Of a DNA stretch of 64,000 bases, positions 11,627 to 20,128 are shown piece by piece. Below the pieces are notes generated by a model that saw nothing but the letters and a program-made list of their open reading frames with translations, was not told the DNA's origin and did not search any database. The first letter of the stretch is position 1. Each line of letters begins with the position of its first letter. A program made the translations under genes and the position numbers. This stretch comes from Geomonas edaphica (GTDB taxonomy: Bacteria; Desulfobacterota; Desulfuromonadia; Geobacterales; Geobacteraceae), in contig NZ_SSYB01000005.1 in the NCBI RefSeq assembly GCF_004917075.1, positions 434,001 to 498,000 on the forward strand. The letters are read 5' to 3'.

Positions 11627-12496
11627 TTGTCCAGACGCTGTTTCCTCATCGTAAACCCCACCTCGGGGACCTTTTCGCAGCAAAAGGTCGACCTGATCAT
11701 GGCCGGGCTCAAGGGGCGCGGGCTCGAGCCCATACTCATGCCGACGCAAAGCGCCGCCGATCCGGCCCTCTTCGCCTCCCGCATCTGCACCGAGGAGAGC
11801 GAACCGCTCATCGTGGTGGCAGGGGGGGACGGCACCATCAACGGCGTCCTGAACGGGCTCGTCCCGGGGGTGGCGACCCTTGGCGTGATCCCGCTCGGCA
11901 CCTCGAACGTGCTCGCGCGCGAACTCGACATCTCCTCCATCGACGAAGCCCTCGATCGCCTGGGGCGCGGCGAGTCGCGCCCCATCTCCGTGGGAGAGGT
12001 GGAGCGCGACGGCGAAAAGAGGCGCTTCGTGCTCATGGCGGGCGCCGGTTTCGACGGCGCCGTGGTGCGCGACGTGCGCCTCTCCGAGAAACGCGCCATC
12101 GGCAAGGGGGCCTACCTTCTCTCCGCCCTGCGCAACTTTATGGACTGGGACGCCTCGCAGCTCACCGTCACCGGGGGAGGAAAAAACGTCACCTGTCACG
12201 GCGTCATCGTCTGCAACGCCGCGAAGTACGGTGGGGACTTTCTCCTCGCCCCCGAGGCGGACCTCTTCACCCCGGGCTTCCAGGTGCTCTGCATCAGCGG
12301 GGGGCGCCTCGCCTACTTGGGGCTCGCCATGGGGCTTTTAAACGGCACGGCCGTCTACAGCCGGAACGTCACCTCTTTCAGCGCGGCGCAGCTCGAACTC
12401 TCCGGGGCGAAGGCGGTACAGTTGGACGGCGATTACGTCTGCCCGACACCTCTTACCATCCGGACCATTCCGGAACTTGTACGTCTCGTGGTCTAA
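11627..12496 (+). CDS. Diacylglycerol/lipid kinase family protein (YegS/DagK-like)
   Basis: This 289-residue protein has the diacylglycerol kinase catalytic fold: LIVNPTSG at the N-terminus, the nucleotide-binding VAGGDGTINGVLNGL near residues 65-79, and PLGTSNVLARE near 95. The family phosphorylates diacylglycerol or related lipids at the inner membrane in phospholipid recycling; the actual substrate is unknown. The start is probably the TTG at 11627, since GGAGGT (11615-11620) lies 6 nt upstream and the N-terminus aligns with the family. An upstream terminator suggests partly independent expression. Confidence 0.88.
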   Translation: MSRRCFLIVNPTSGTFSQQKVDLIMAGLKGRGLEPILMPTQSAADPALFASRICTEESEPLIVVAGGDGTINGVLNGLVPGVATLGVIPLGTSNVLARELDISSIDEALDRLGRGESRPISVGEVERDGEKRRFVLMAGAGFDGAVVRDVRLSEKRAIGKGAYLLSALRNFMDWDASQLTVTGGGKNVTCHGVIVCNAAKYGGDFLLAPEADLFTPGFQVLCISGGRLAYLGLAMGLLNGTAVYSRNVTSFSAAQLELSGAKAVQLDGDYVCPTPLTIRTIPELVRLVV

Positions 12497-12510
12497 TAAC
12501 TGCTGTCATC

Positions 12511-12539
12511 TTGACAAACCTGCCATGATATTGATTAAT
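12511..12539 (+). promoter_or_regulatory. Candidate sigma-70 promoter for the receiver-PilZ gene
   Basis: A perfect -35 box TTGACA (12511-12516) is followed after 17 nt by ATTAAT (12534-12539, 4 of 6 consensus matches). It lies about 60 nt upstream of the GTG start at 12600. Confidence 0.6.
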
Positions 12540-12599
12540 GAACGGGTGGCCGGCTGCATCGGCTTCCCGCTGATATGAACTGACCGGGAGGGAATAGGC

Positions 12600-13304
12600 G
12601 TGAGTACCAAAGCGAAGATCATGCTGGTTGACGACACGAAGCTGATCCTGGAACTGGAGAAGAGCTTCCTCAAGTGTTCCCACGTGGACGTCGTCACGGC
12701 CGGCAACGGCCTGGAGGCGCTCGAGTTGATCCGCAAGGATCCCCCCGACCTGGTCTTCATGGACTTCAACATGCCGGTCATGGACGGCATCTCCTGCTGT
12801 GCACTTCTCAAGGCCGATCCCTTCCTCTGCGGCGTCCCCGTCGTCATGCTGACCACCGCGGGCAACGAGCAGGACCGGGCGCGCGCCGCCCAGGCCGGGT
12901 GTGACGACTTCCTCACCAAGCCGGTCGACCGTCGCCTCTTCCTCGAGATGGCCCACAAGTACACCGCCGGCGTTGAGCGACGCGAGCAGAGGGTCCCCTG
13001 CCAGGTCCCGCTTCTTTTCCTCCTGGACGGCACCCCGGTCGGCGCCCACGCCCTCGACATCGGCGACGGCGGACTCTTCGTGGCGAGCCGCGAAACGGTC
13101 CTTCTGCACCAGAAGCTGCGCCTCGCCTTCTACCTGGAGACGGAGCGGCTCCCTCTCTTAGAAGTGCAGGGACGGGTGGCCTGGGTGAACGAGGAGGGGA
13201 GCCGGGTACACAAGGGGCTTCCTGCGGGGTTCGGTGTGGAACTGCTCGAACTGGAGCCGTGGCAGACCGACGAGCTGAAGGGGTTCGTTGAGGGGATACG
13301 CTAG
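12600..13304 (+). CDS. Response regulator with receiver and PilZ domains
   Basis: This 234-residue protein has an N-terminal CheY-like receiver (about 1-120) with acidic pair D11/D12, phospho-acceptor D55 in FMDFNMP, and Lys in FLTKPVD. A PilZ domain (about 125-230) has the RREQR arginine motif, but the second motif reads DIGDGG where D/NxSxxG is canonical, so c-di-GMP binding may be altered. The GTG start at 12600 follows a GGGAGGG site. It probably links phosphorelay signalling to c-di-GMP output (motility or adhesion). Its stop overlaps the convergent glycosyltransferase stop within one CTAG. Confidence 0.9.
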   Translation: MSTKAKIMLVDDTKLILELEKSFLKCSHVDVVTAGNGLEALELIRKDPPDLVFMDFNMPVMDGISCCALLKADPFLCGVPVVMLTTAGNEQDRARAAQAGCDDFLTKPVDRRLFLEMAHKYTAGVERREQRVPCQVPLLFLLDGTPVGAHALDIGDGGLFVASRETVLLHQKLRLAFYLETERLPLLEVQGRVAWVNEEGSRVHKGLPAGFGVELLELEPWQTDELKGFVEGIR

Positions 13305-14341
13305 GGTAGGGCCGCGAGGGTGAGTCGGAACCAGAGCCTGGTGAGGAGTGCCGCACACAGGTCCCCGGCACGGTTGGCGATGAATCGCGCCACGATGCGG
13401 TCGTAAAGAAGCAGAAACCTTCCCCCTTTGCCCGCCTCTACGTCACCGGTGAGAACGTCCAGGAAAAGAGCGAGCTGCCAGGCGTTCCCCCTCACGTAGG
13501 CGCCGGTTTCGCGCCACAGGCGGCGCCTCTCGGCACGCGGCAGCGCACGGATTGCATCGGCGAGCGGCGTGAGAACCGGCCTGAGTCTCAGCTTCCCCGT
13601 CGTGTCCTGGCTGCGGTAACTTCTCTTCAGGTCGCGGATCAACTGCAGATGGCCGGTGTGGGCGAGGCTCATCAGGACCGCGTTCAGCGACTGCCGGGGG
13701 AGGAGCCCCTCGGCTAAAAAGCGGCGCGGCGAGGTGCTGATGCGGGGTGGCAAGAGGAGCCAGCGCCCCATCTTTCGCACGCGCTCAGCGAAAAAGGTGT
13801 CTTCCATGAGCGGTAGGTCAGCGTCGAAGGGACCCGCCTCCTCGAAGAAGGCGCGGCCGATAAGAAAACCCTGGTCGCCGTGGGTGCATCCCGGGCGGTC
13901 CAGGGTCGCTTTTTGTCCGTAGAAACGGTAGGGGAGCGGGGTCGGTCCGCCAAAGTCGAAGCTGAGGGCGAAGCGGCCGGCAACGTGTGCCGCTCCCGCC
14001 GCCGTAAGCGCGTCGAGCCCGCTGCGCAGGGCGAGCGGGTCCTCGAAGTGAGAATCGATGTGCAGGAAGAGGAGCGTCGCCCCCCGTGCCGCGAGGGCGC
14101 CGCGGTTCAACTGTCCCGCGCGCCCCTTCTCCCCCCCGATCACCCTGACCGGGAAGGGAAGCTTGCTAGATAACCGTTCCGCCTCATCCCTGCCCAGGTC
14201 GCTGGAGGCGCCGTCCGAAAGGATCACCTCCAGGTGTACCCCCTGCTGCCGGGAGAGCGCCGTGAGGAAGTGAACCACGTTCCCCGCCTCATTGTAAAAC
14301 GGCACGATGATCGACAGCTCGGGGCACGGCTCAAAGGACAA
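13301..14341 (-). CDS. Family 2 glycosyltransferase
   Basis: This 346-residue GT-A glycosyltransferase starts with LSIIVPFYNEAGNV, then DGASSD, and has the metal-binding-like HIDS motif near residue 95. A later GDQGFLI and PLMEDTFF segment resembles acceptor-site motifs of the TIGR04283-type group. No membrane segments are evident, so it is probably cytoplasmic or peripheral. The likely start is a TTG at 14341, which overlaps the 3' end of cheV by 11 nt and suggests translational coupling. The sugar donor and acceptor cannot be inferred. Pairing with a CheV gene is unusual and may reflect glycosylation of a motility structure. Confidence 0.8.
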   Translation of the reverse strand: MSFEPCPELSIIVPFYNEAGNVVHFLTALSRQQGVHLEVILSDGASSDLGRDEAERLSSKLPFPVRVIGGEKGRAGQLNRGALAARGATLLFLHIDSHFEDPLALRSGLDALTAAGAAHVAGRFALSFDFGGPTPLPYRFYGQKATLDRPGCTHGDQGFLIGRAFFEEAGPFDADLPLMEDTFFAERVRKMGRWLLLPPRISTSPRRFLAEGLLPRQSLNAVLMSLAHTGHLQLIRDLKRSYRSQDTTGKLRLRPVLTPLADAIRALPRAERRRLWRETGAYVRGNAWQLALFLDVLTGDVEAGKGGRFLLLYDRIVARFIANRAGDLCAALLTRLWFRLTLAALP

Positions 14342-15272
14342 GGGTGTCCGCCTTTTGCACCAGGTTCGGCAGGTCCGGCTTGGTAAGGATGTCGCTCGCG
14401 CCCAGGTTGCGCCATTTCATCTTGTTGTCCTCGCTGGCAAGCGAAGAGAAGATGACCACGGGCAGATACTCAAGGTCCGCCTCCTTGCGGATCAGCGCCG
14501 TCAGGTGCAGACCGTCCATGCGGGGCATCTCGATGTCCGTGATGACGAGGCTCAACTGGTTGCTGAAGGGCTCCCCGCTCGCCTTGCATTTCTCCCGTAC
14601 CGCCTGCAAGTGCTCCCACGCCTCCTCGCCGTTCTCCGCTTCCACCACCCGGTAACCTGCCTCCCTGAGCGAGCCGCACATGGTCCTCCTGATGAAGGCC
14701 GAGTCGTCGGCGACCAGGATGGTCTTCGCGCCGCGGTTCGCGGTCGAGTGCGCGAGCATCAGGTCCTCTCCCGGGGCGGCGAGCGCCATGGTCGAGGAGA
14801 GCTCCCCTATGATCTTCTCGAAGTCGAGGATCAGGATGATGCGGTCCTCCATCTTCACGACGCCCGTTATGTTCGCATCGTGGATCGCCTTGACCGGGGG
14901 CTCCACGTTCTCCCACGAGATGCGGTAGATGCGGGAGACCGAATGCACCTGTATGCCCACCACGATCCGGTTGAACTCGAGGACGATGACCCGGTCCGCC
15001 GGGATCCCCTCGGTATTCTTGTTGAGCGCGCGGGACAGGTCGATCAGGGTGATCACCTGGTCGCGCAGCTTGATCATGCCGCTTACCGAGGCGTTCGCGT
15101 TCACCACCCTGCGGATTTCCGGGAGGCGGATGATCTCGCGTACCTTCGCCACGTTGACGCCGAAGTAGCAGGGAATGACGTTACCCTTGGCGTCCATCTC
15201 ATCGATCCTGAACTCGACTATTTCCAGCTCGTTGGTGCCGCTTTCCAGAAGTATCTTGCTGTTCGGTTCCAT
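14331..15272 (-). CDS. cheV: Chemotaxis coupling protein CheV (CheW-receiver fusion)
   Basis: This 313-residue protein has an N-terminal CheW-like domain (about 15-165) that links receptors to CheA, with VAKVREIIRLPEI and GMIKLRDQVITLIDL. A receiver domain (about 180-313) carries VADDSAFIRR, phospho-acceptor Asp in VITDIEMPRMDG, Ser/Thr in VIFSSLA, and Lys in LTKPD. This is the canonical CheV architecture, used in adaptation or for specific receptors. It is separate from the large chemosensory cluster at 54.7-64 kb and leads a two-gene unit with the downstream glycosyltransferase. Confidence 0.93.
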   Translation of the reverse strand: MEPNSKILLESGTNELEIVEFRIDEMDAKGNVIPCYFGVNVAKVREIIRLPEIRRVVNANASVSGMIKLRDQVITLIDLSRALNKNTEGIPADRVIVLEFNRIVVGIQVHSVSRIYRISWENVEPPVKAIHDANITGVVKMEDRIILILDFEKIIGELSSTMALAAPGEDLMLAHSTANRGAKTILVADDSAFIRRTMCGSLREAGYRVVEAENGEEAWEHLQAVREKCKASGEPFSNQLSLVITDIEMPRMDGLHLTALIRKEADLEYLPVVIFSSLASEDNKMKWRNLGASDILTKPDLPNLVQKADTLVL

Positions 15273-15395
15273 ACGCCCCCCGCTTTTTTCGTGCCGCTTT
15301 TCCTGACTACATCGGCAGCACGCGCCAAAGCATGAGGCAAATCTGCACTAAATGCTCGGCAATCTCCGTAAGGCGCCCCGCCCCGTTGTCAATCG

Positions 15396-17402
15396 TCAAT
15401 TGCCTCTGCGCACATCGACGCGGTTGTCGTAGAAGGTGCTCCCCCCGCCCTGGTCGGTGAGGCGCTGCGAGGTGAGGGCGTTCACCGACCGGCTGCCCGT
15501 CGCGAAGGCGAGCCAGAAGACCCCCTCGGCGACCACGACACCGGACGGCACCTTCGGCGTCACCTCGAGTGTGAAGTCGACCTCCCCGAGTTCGTTCCAT
15601 GCGACGACCTGCTCCCCGTCGGCGAGCCCCTTGCCGGCCGCGTCCTCTGGGTTCATCTTGAGGCGCATCCCCCCCTGCTTCTCGCGCAACTCCTCCTGCT
15701 CGTAGAAACTCGCGTTCAGCGCGTACGGCGTCGGTGCGGTCATGAGCCGGAAGGGGAGGCGTGCCGCTTCCTCGTGCGTCGGCAGGTAGCGCGGTAGCTT
15801 CTCCTCGAGCCGCTCGTTCAGGATCTCGATCCGCCCGGACGGGGTGAGGATCCCCCCCTTCCGCGCGGCGAGGGTCACCGGACGTCCCTGGGCAAGCGCC
15901 TCCTCGTCGATCCCCTCCCTGAGCGGTCTCGGGACGGCGAGGAGCCGGTCGATCATCTCATCCGCGCTCAGGGTGAAGATCTCCTCGGTGAAGCCCATGC
16001 CTTTTGCGAGCAGGGAGAACACCTCCCAGTTCGACTTGCTTTCTCCCACCGGGGCGACCGCAGCCTGCGCCCGCTGGATGCAGTAGGTGCCGTAGGAGCG
16101 GTAGATGTCGCTGTGCTCGAGCGACGAGGTCGCCGGAAGGACGATGTCGGCGTAGCGCGCCGTGTCGGTCATGAAGCGCTCGTGCACCACGGTGAAAAGG
16201 TCCTCGCGGGAGAGCCCCTTAAGCACCTGGTTCTGGTCCGGCGTGACGGCGGCCGGGTTCGAGTGGTACACGTAGAGCCCCATGATGGGGGGGGCGTCGA
16301 GTTCGTTCAGGGCGTGCCCGAGCCGGTTCATGTTGACGAGCCTCGTCGTCCCGGGGATCAGGTCCTCGCGGGTGAGTAGCTCCATCGGGAAGGCGGCGCC
16401 GGTGGAGGTGTCCGGGAAGCATCCTCCCCCCTCCTTGCCGTAGGCCCCGACGAGCGCGGGGAGGCAGCAGACGCAGCGCACCGTCATGGCGCCGTTTCCG
16501 TAGCGCGAAAGCGCGCTCCCGAGCCTGATGAAGGGGGCCTTTGCCTTTGCGTAGCGGTGCGCCATGGCGACGATGTCTTCGGCGGCGAGCCCGGTAAGTG
16601 CCGCGGCGCGCTCCGGGGTGAATTCGGGGAGCACCTGGGCCGCGAGTTCCTCGAAGCCGAGCACGTGCTCCGCGATGAAGGAGGCGTCGGTGAGCCCGTC
16701 GCGTGCGATGACGTGCATCATGCCGAGGGCGAGCGCCCCGTCGCTTCCGGGGCGGACCAGAAAGGTGCGGTCTGCGGCCGAGGCGGTGGGGGTCTCGTAG
16801 GTGTCGATGAGCCAGACCTCGCCCCCGTTTTTGCGCACCTCGCCCGCCTGGTTCAGGAAGTGGATGCTGGTCGCCGCGGCGTTGATCCCCCAGAGGATGA
16901 GGAGATCGCTCTTCCCCGCGCTCTCCGGCGGCGGCGTCGCCGTCTGTCCCATGACCGCCTTCCATCCCTCTCCCTTTGCGGGAGAGCAGATGGTGCGGTC
17001 GAGGCGGGAGGCCCCCATGCGGTGGAAGAAGGGATGCCCGGAGTTTCTCTGCACGATCCCCATGGTCCCGGCGTAGGAGTAGGGGAGGATCGCCTCCGCC
17101 CCGTGCTCCTTGATGATCCCTTGCCAGCGCGCGGTCACCTCCGCGATCGCCTCTTCCCACGAGATGGAGGCGAAGCTGCCGCTTCCCTTCGCGCCGGTGC
17201 GCTTAAGCGGCGTGGTGAGCCTCAGCGGCGAGTGGACCGTCTTTTCGTAGTGGCGCATCTTCGGGCAGAGGGTGCCGCGGCTGAAGGGATGTTCCGGATC
17301 CCCCTTCACCGCGACCGCGCGGCCGTTTTCCACCTGCACCAGCATGCCGCAGGTGTCTGGGCAGTCGAAGGGGCAGACCGATCTCTTGGTAACAACGCTC
17401 AT
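15396..17402 (-). CDS. Molybdopterin (bis-MGD) oxidoreductase with one [4Fe-4S] cluster
   Basis: This 668-residue protein belongs to the DMSO-reductase superfamily (COG0243). The N-terminal cluster motif is C10-x3-C14-x3-C18 with the fourth Cys at 46 (GTLCPK). The MGD-binding core follows, with SYAGTMG, LDRTICSPAKGEG (C139/S140 are candidates for the Mo-site residue) and LLILWGINA. The C-terminal molydop_binding domain ends near the protein terminus. No twin-arginine signal is present, so it is cytoplasmic. It most resembles uncharacterised single-subunit family members rather than formate dehydrogenase or nitrate reductase. No partner subunit is adjacent; the neighbour upstream is a triheme cytochrome. 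Substrate unknown. Confidence 0.88.
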   Translation of the reverse strand: MSVVTKRSVCPFDCPDTCGMLVQVENGRAVAVKGDPEHPFSRGTLCPKMRHYEKTVHSPLRLTTPLKRTGAKGSGSFASISWEEAIAEVTARWQGIIKEHGAEAILPYSYAGTMGIVQRNSGHPFFHRMGASRLDRTICSPAKGEGWKAVMGQTATPPPESAGKSDLLILWGINAAATSIHFLNQAGEVRKNGGEVWLIDTYETPTASAADRTFLVRPGSDGALALGMMHVIARDGLTDASFIAEHVLGFEELAAQVLPEFTPERAAALTGLAAEDIVAMAHRYAKAKAPFIRLGSALSRYGNGAMTVRCVCCLPALVGAYGKEGGGCFPDTSTGAAFPMELLTREDLIPGTTRLVNMNRLGHALNELDAPPIMGLYVYHSNPAAVTPDQNQVLKGLSREDLFTVVHERFMTDTARYADIVLPATSSLEHSDIYRSYGTYCIQRAQAAVAPVGESKSNWEVFSLLAKGMGFTEEIFTLSADEMIDRLLAVPRPLREGIDEEALAQGRPVTLAARKGGILTPSGRIEILNERLEEKLPRYLPTHEEAARLPFRLMTAPTPYALNASFYEQEELREKQGGMRLKMNPEDAAGKGLADGEQVVAWNELGEVDFTLEVTPKVPSGVVVAEGVFWLAFATGSRSVNALTSQRLTDQGGGSTFYDNRVDVRRGN

Positions 17403-17528
17403 CTCTTTTCTCCTGGGGTGAAACGGCTTCGGAAACTGGCTGTCCCTTTTTATGTGTTTTGCGGCTGCAGATCAACACAAAAGCTGTTCATGTGCCTCCC
17501 AGCTTGGAGCTTGTATGGCCCGGTCAAG

Positions 17529-17566
17529 GCAAATCCCCCCTGTCCCCCCTTCGCAAAGGGGGGACG
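17529..17566 (-). repeat. C/G-rich palindromic repeat (REP-like), copy 1
   Basis: A 38-bp sequence of AAATCCCCCC, TGT, CCCCCC, TTCGCAAA, GGGGGG and ACG, which can form a strong C6/G6 hairpin. Two further copies in the opposite orientation are at 29834-29872 and 35203-35240. The surrounding 17403-17693 gap shows no gene. Confidence 0.9.
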
Positions 17567-17693
17567 CCGGGGCACGTGCAATAGTGGGGAGTTGTACTCC
17601 GCTTACCGTGTACGAAGTGGGGGGCTCAGTTCTAAGAGGGGGATGAAACGGGTGCGCGCCCCGGCAGGCCGGGGACGCGCAGAGTGGGAAGGG

Positions 17694-18002
17694 TTACTTC
17701 TTGTGACATTTTGCGCAGTTGCCGGCCGGCTTGAACGCCTTCTTGCCGTTGTGGCACTCGCCGCAGTACTTGCCCGCGTTGATGTCCGCCATCTTCATCT
17801 GGGCGGCACCCTTCTTCATCTTGAAGATCTTGCTGTGGCACTCGTTGCACTTGAGCCCTTTGCCGGCATGGTCGTCACCCTTGAAGGTCACTTTCCCCAT
17901 CGCCGTGTTCCACTCCACACTCTTGCCCGCCGGTACCGCCATCGCCTGTGCCGCCGCCATGACAACCACCAGGGCTGCCGCCATCATCGTTATCTTTTTC
18001 AT
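17694..18002 (-). CDS. Periplasmic triheme c-type cytochrome (c7 type)
   Basis: This 102-residue protein has a Sec signal peptide (about 1-22, ending AMAV) and exactly three CxxCH heme motifs (CNECH, CGECH, CAKCH) with spaced histidines, as in c7-type triheme cytochromes. Such proteins shuttle electrons through the periplasm during extracellular or metal respiration in Geobacteraceae. GxCAKCHKK at the end fits the nanowire-type triheme repeat family. I start at 18002 because GGGAG lies about 5 nt upstream; a start at 18020 would add six residues before the signal. It is a single gene, divergent from the PilZ gene upstream. Confidence 0.9.
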   Translation of the reverse strand: MKKITMMAAALVVVMAAAQAMAVPAGKSVEWNTAMGKVTFKGDDHAGKGLKCNECHSKIFKMKKGAAQMKMADINAGKYCGECHNGKKAFKPAGNCAKCHKK

Positions 18003-18186
18003 AGTTCTCCCTTCGTTCATTAGTAAAAAAAGCCTTTAAGTTGATAACACACCCCACCGCGATGTCAAGACGGCCTCTGTTCCCGATAGGTTGCAAACAC
18101 GAGTGTGGCCGGTTGTCCCCTTGCATTTTGGCATAGTTGCAGTTTAATGTGATGGGCTAGTTTTTTTCTTATTAAAAAGGGTCATC

Positions 18187-19197
18187 ATGAACGACGAATA
18201 CGCCGAATACCGGGACGCGCTCGCGTCCGGCATGCGTATCGAGATCGGCATACCGCTCTCCGGCGGAGGCGTATTCCGGGACTGGGGCGTCATCAGCGAG
18301 TCCGGCGGTGACATGCTCCTCGTGCAGATATCCCGCGATGTCCTGCCGGCCAACGTGCGGGTCGACATCGGGTTCATCCTCGACGTTTGCGTCTGGCGCG
18401 GCAAGGACAGCTACACCTGCAACGGCATCGTCACCGACAAGCTTGGCGCGAGGGTGCTGCAGATCCGGCTCTTCGGCAGCTTCACCCTGCGCGAGCGGCG
18501 CCAGTTTTTCAGGACCGAGATGGCGCTCAGGGTGCGCTACGACATCGCCGACGAGTCGGGCCGCAAGGAAGTGGAGCGGGACTGGGAGGTGCGCAAGGAA
18601 CGGGAGCAGATGAAGTTCCAGGGGTACGACGAGTTCGTCATCGCCGCCCACATGGCGCGCTTCGCGCCGGCCAAGCCGATCAACTGGTGCGACCTGCTCC
18701 GGGCCCAGTTGAACCTGGGAGGCGGCGGGGTCTGCCTGCGCATGCCGGTGACCGCGCGTCCCGACCAGCTTTTGAACCTGGAACTGCACCTCCCCCTCGA
18801 TCCGCCCCGGCTCGTGCATGCCGTGGGACAAGTGGTCCACGTGAAGCCCCCCATGACCCTGCGCGACGGCTCCTCCCGCTACGACGTCGGCATGCAGTTC
18901 CTCTTTCTGGACGAGCGCGACCGCGACCTCATCTTCAAGCAGATCTCCGCCGTCCAGATCGCACATATGCGCAAGGTCGCCGACAAACGGGAGATGGACG
19001 AAATCCCCGATACACCGCGCGCCCCGCTCGGCAGGCGCCAGATCATCGCCCGGTGCGGCTGGACGCTTCTCTTCCTCATCCTTCTCTGGGCCGCGGCCCG
19101 CTATCTCATCGCCTACAGCAAGGCTCCCTCCGACAACCAGATCGAGAAGACCTACGAACAGTCTATTCGGAAGTACCGCCACCTCGACAACCCCTGA
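18187..19197 (+). CDS. Membrane-anchored PilZ-domain protein (YcgR-like)
   Basis: This 336-residue protein has an N-terminal YcgR-N-like beta domain (about 10-105). A PilZ domain follows, with the RERRQFFR arginine motif (about 107-114), a long insertion rich in charged residues (about 125-170), and the second motif as NLGGGG instead of NxSxxG. One hydrophobic segment near residues 285-302 (WTLLFLILLWAAARYLI) anchors the C-terminus in the inner membrane. It is a likely c-di-GMP effector. The missing Ser and the insertion are notable. The start at 18187 has a modest AAGGG site. Confidence 0.83.
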   Translation: MNDEYAEYRDALASGMRIEIGIPLSGGGVFRDWGVISESGGDMLLVQISRDVLPANVRVDIGFILDVCVWRGKDSYTCNGIVTDKLGARVLQIRLFGSFTLRERRQFFRTEMALRVRYDIADESGRKEVERDWEVRKEREQMKFQGYDEFVIAAHMARFAPAKPINWCDLLRAQLNLGGGGVCLRMPVTARPDQLLNLELHLPLDPPRLVHAVGQVVHVKPPMTLRDGSSRYDVGMQFLFLDERDRDLIFKQISAVQIAHMRKVADKREMDEIPDTPRAPLGRRQIIARCGWTLLFLILLWAAARYLIAYSKAPSDNQIEKTYEQSIRKYRHLDNP

Positions 19198-19281
19198 AAC
19201 CTCCGGTACCGTATTGCCTTGGGGCGGAAAGTCTATTATGATGCCCCCCTTTGCCAACTGCCGTTCAACGAGGGGATCAGC

Positions 19282-19755
19282 ATGACCAACATGATCAGCG
19301 CCGAAGGGCGCAAGAGACTTCAGGACCGTTACGATTTCCTCTGGGAGACCGAGCGCCCGCGCATGGTGAAGAATATGGCGGACGCGGCGGCCGAAGGGGA
19401 CCGCTCCGAGAACGCGGAATACATCTACTCGAAGAAAAGGCTGCGCGAGATCGACCGCGAGCTCAGGCACCTGGGGGACCGTCTCAAGGTGCTGAAGGTG
19501 GTCTACCCTCCTTTGAACCCCGCCTTGGTCAGTTTCGGCTGCTGGGTGACCTACGAGGACGAGGAGGGGGAGGCGCGCAGCTACCAGCTCGTGGGACCGG
19601 ACGAGTTCGACGTGAGCCTGGGAAAGATCAGCGTGGACTCCCCCGTGGGTAAGGCGCTGCTCGGCAGGAAGGTCGACGACGAGGTGCTGATAAGGCGCCC
19701 GGCCGGAGACCTCACCGTGACGATAACCGCCATCGCCTCGAAAAGACCGCAGTAG
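19282..19755 (+). CDS. greB: GreA/GreB-family transcript cleavage factor (GreB-like)
   Basis: This 157-residue protein has an N-terminal antiparallel coiled coil with the acidic tip GDRSENAEY, the residues that reach into the RNA polymerase secondary channel and activate transcript cleavage. The C-terminal FKBP-like domain has SPVGKALLGRKVDDEV. The arrangement and the EYIYSKKRLREIDR stretch fit GreB better than GreA. I use the ATG at 19282, which has GAGGGG upstream; an earlier in-frame start at 19219 adds 21 unconserved residues. A strong terminator follows at once. Confidence 0.88.
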   Translation: MTNMISAEGRKRLQDRYDFLWETERPRMVKNMADAAAEGDRSENAEYIYSKKRLREIDRELRHLGDRLKVLKVVYPPLNPALVSFGCWVTYEDEEGEARSYQLVGPDEFDVSLGKISVDSPVGKALLGRKVDDEVLIRRPAGDLTVTITAIASKRPQ

Positions 19756-19760
19756 TCCCC

Positions 19761-19795
19761 GCGGCGCTCCCTGATGCGGAGCGCCGCTGCTTTTC
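19761..19795 (+). terminator. Rho-independent terminator after greB
   Basis: A perfect 10-bp stem GCGGCGCTCC / GGAGCGCCGC with a 7-nt loop is followed by TGCTTTT, starting 5 nt after the greB stop codon. Confidence 0.88.
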
Positions 19796-20128
19796 CCCCC
19801 TGGTTCCCCCCCGTTTCTTTCCTTGCCATCCCCTGCTGCGCACCGGCACCCCGGCGGCTGCCGTGACCGCTTTTCTCCCACACAATTCCGTAAAGGCTCA
19901 AGAAGAGGGCCCCCGCGCCGAAGAGTGAAAATATCGACCGATCCTTCTTTTGGCCGAAACATTGCACAACGAAGCGGTGTAAACCGGGCATGGAATCCGC
20001 GGCGCCGGTGCGGACTGTAACCGGCCGATATCACGTGGAGCGATGCGGTGCGACGGTTCGTAAAGCCGGTCGGAATTTTGACACTCAAGCCGCGTCCGGC
20101 GCCTAATTTGACATGGAGGTCTTCAGAT
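19796..20128. other. Non-coding gap between greB and the lipoprotein pair
   Basis: About 330 bp without a convincing gene. A TTGACA at 20078-20083 followed by CCTAAT at 20102-20107 (18-nt spacing) could be the promoter for the downstream lipoprotein genes, and GGAGG at 20115-20119 is their ribosome-binding site. I see no repeat or RNA gene in the rest. Confidence 0.4.

Noticed and set aside
16557-18023. Plus-strand 488-codon open frame
   Set aside because: It overlaps the antisense of the molybdopterin enzyme and the cytochrome gene, both of which have clear motifs. The translation is low complexity.
18121-18148. Sigma-54 promoter before the membrane PilZ gene
   Set aside because: GG and GC elements are present but 7 nt apart instead of 10. 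A poor sigma-70-like match remains but is not strong enough to list.
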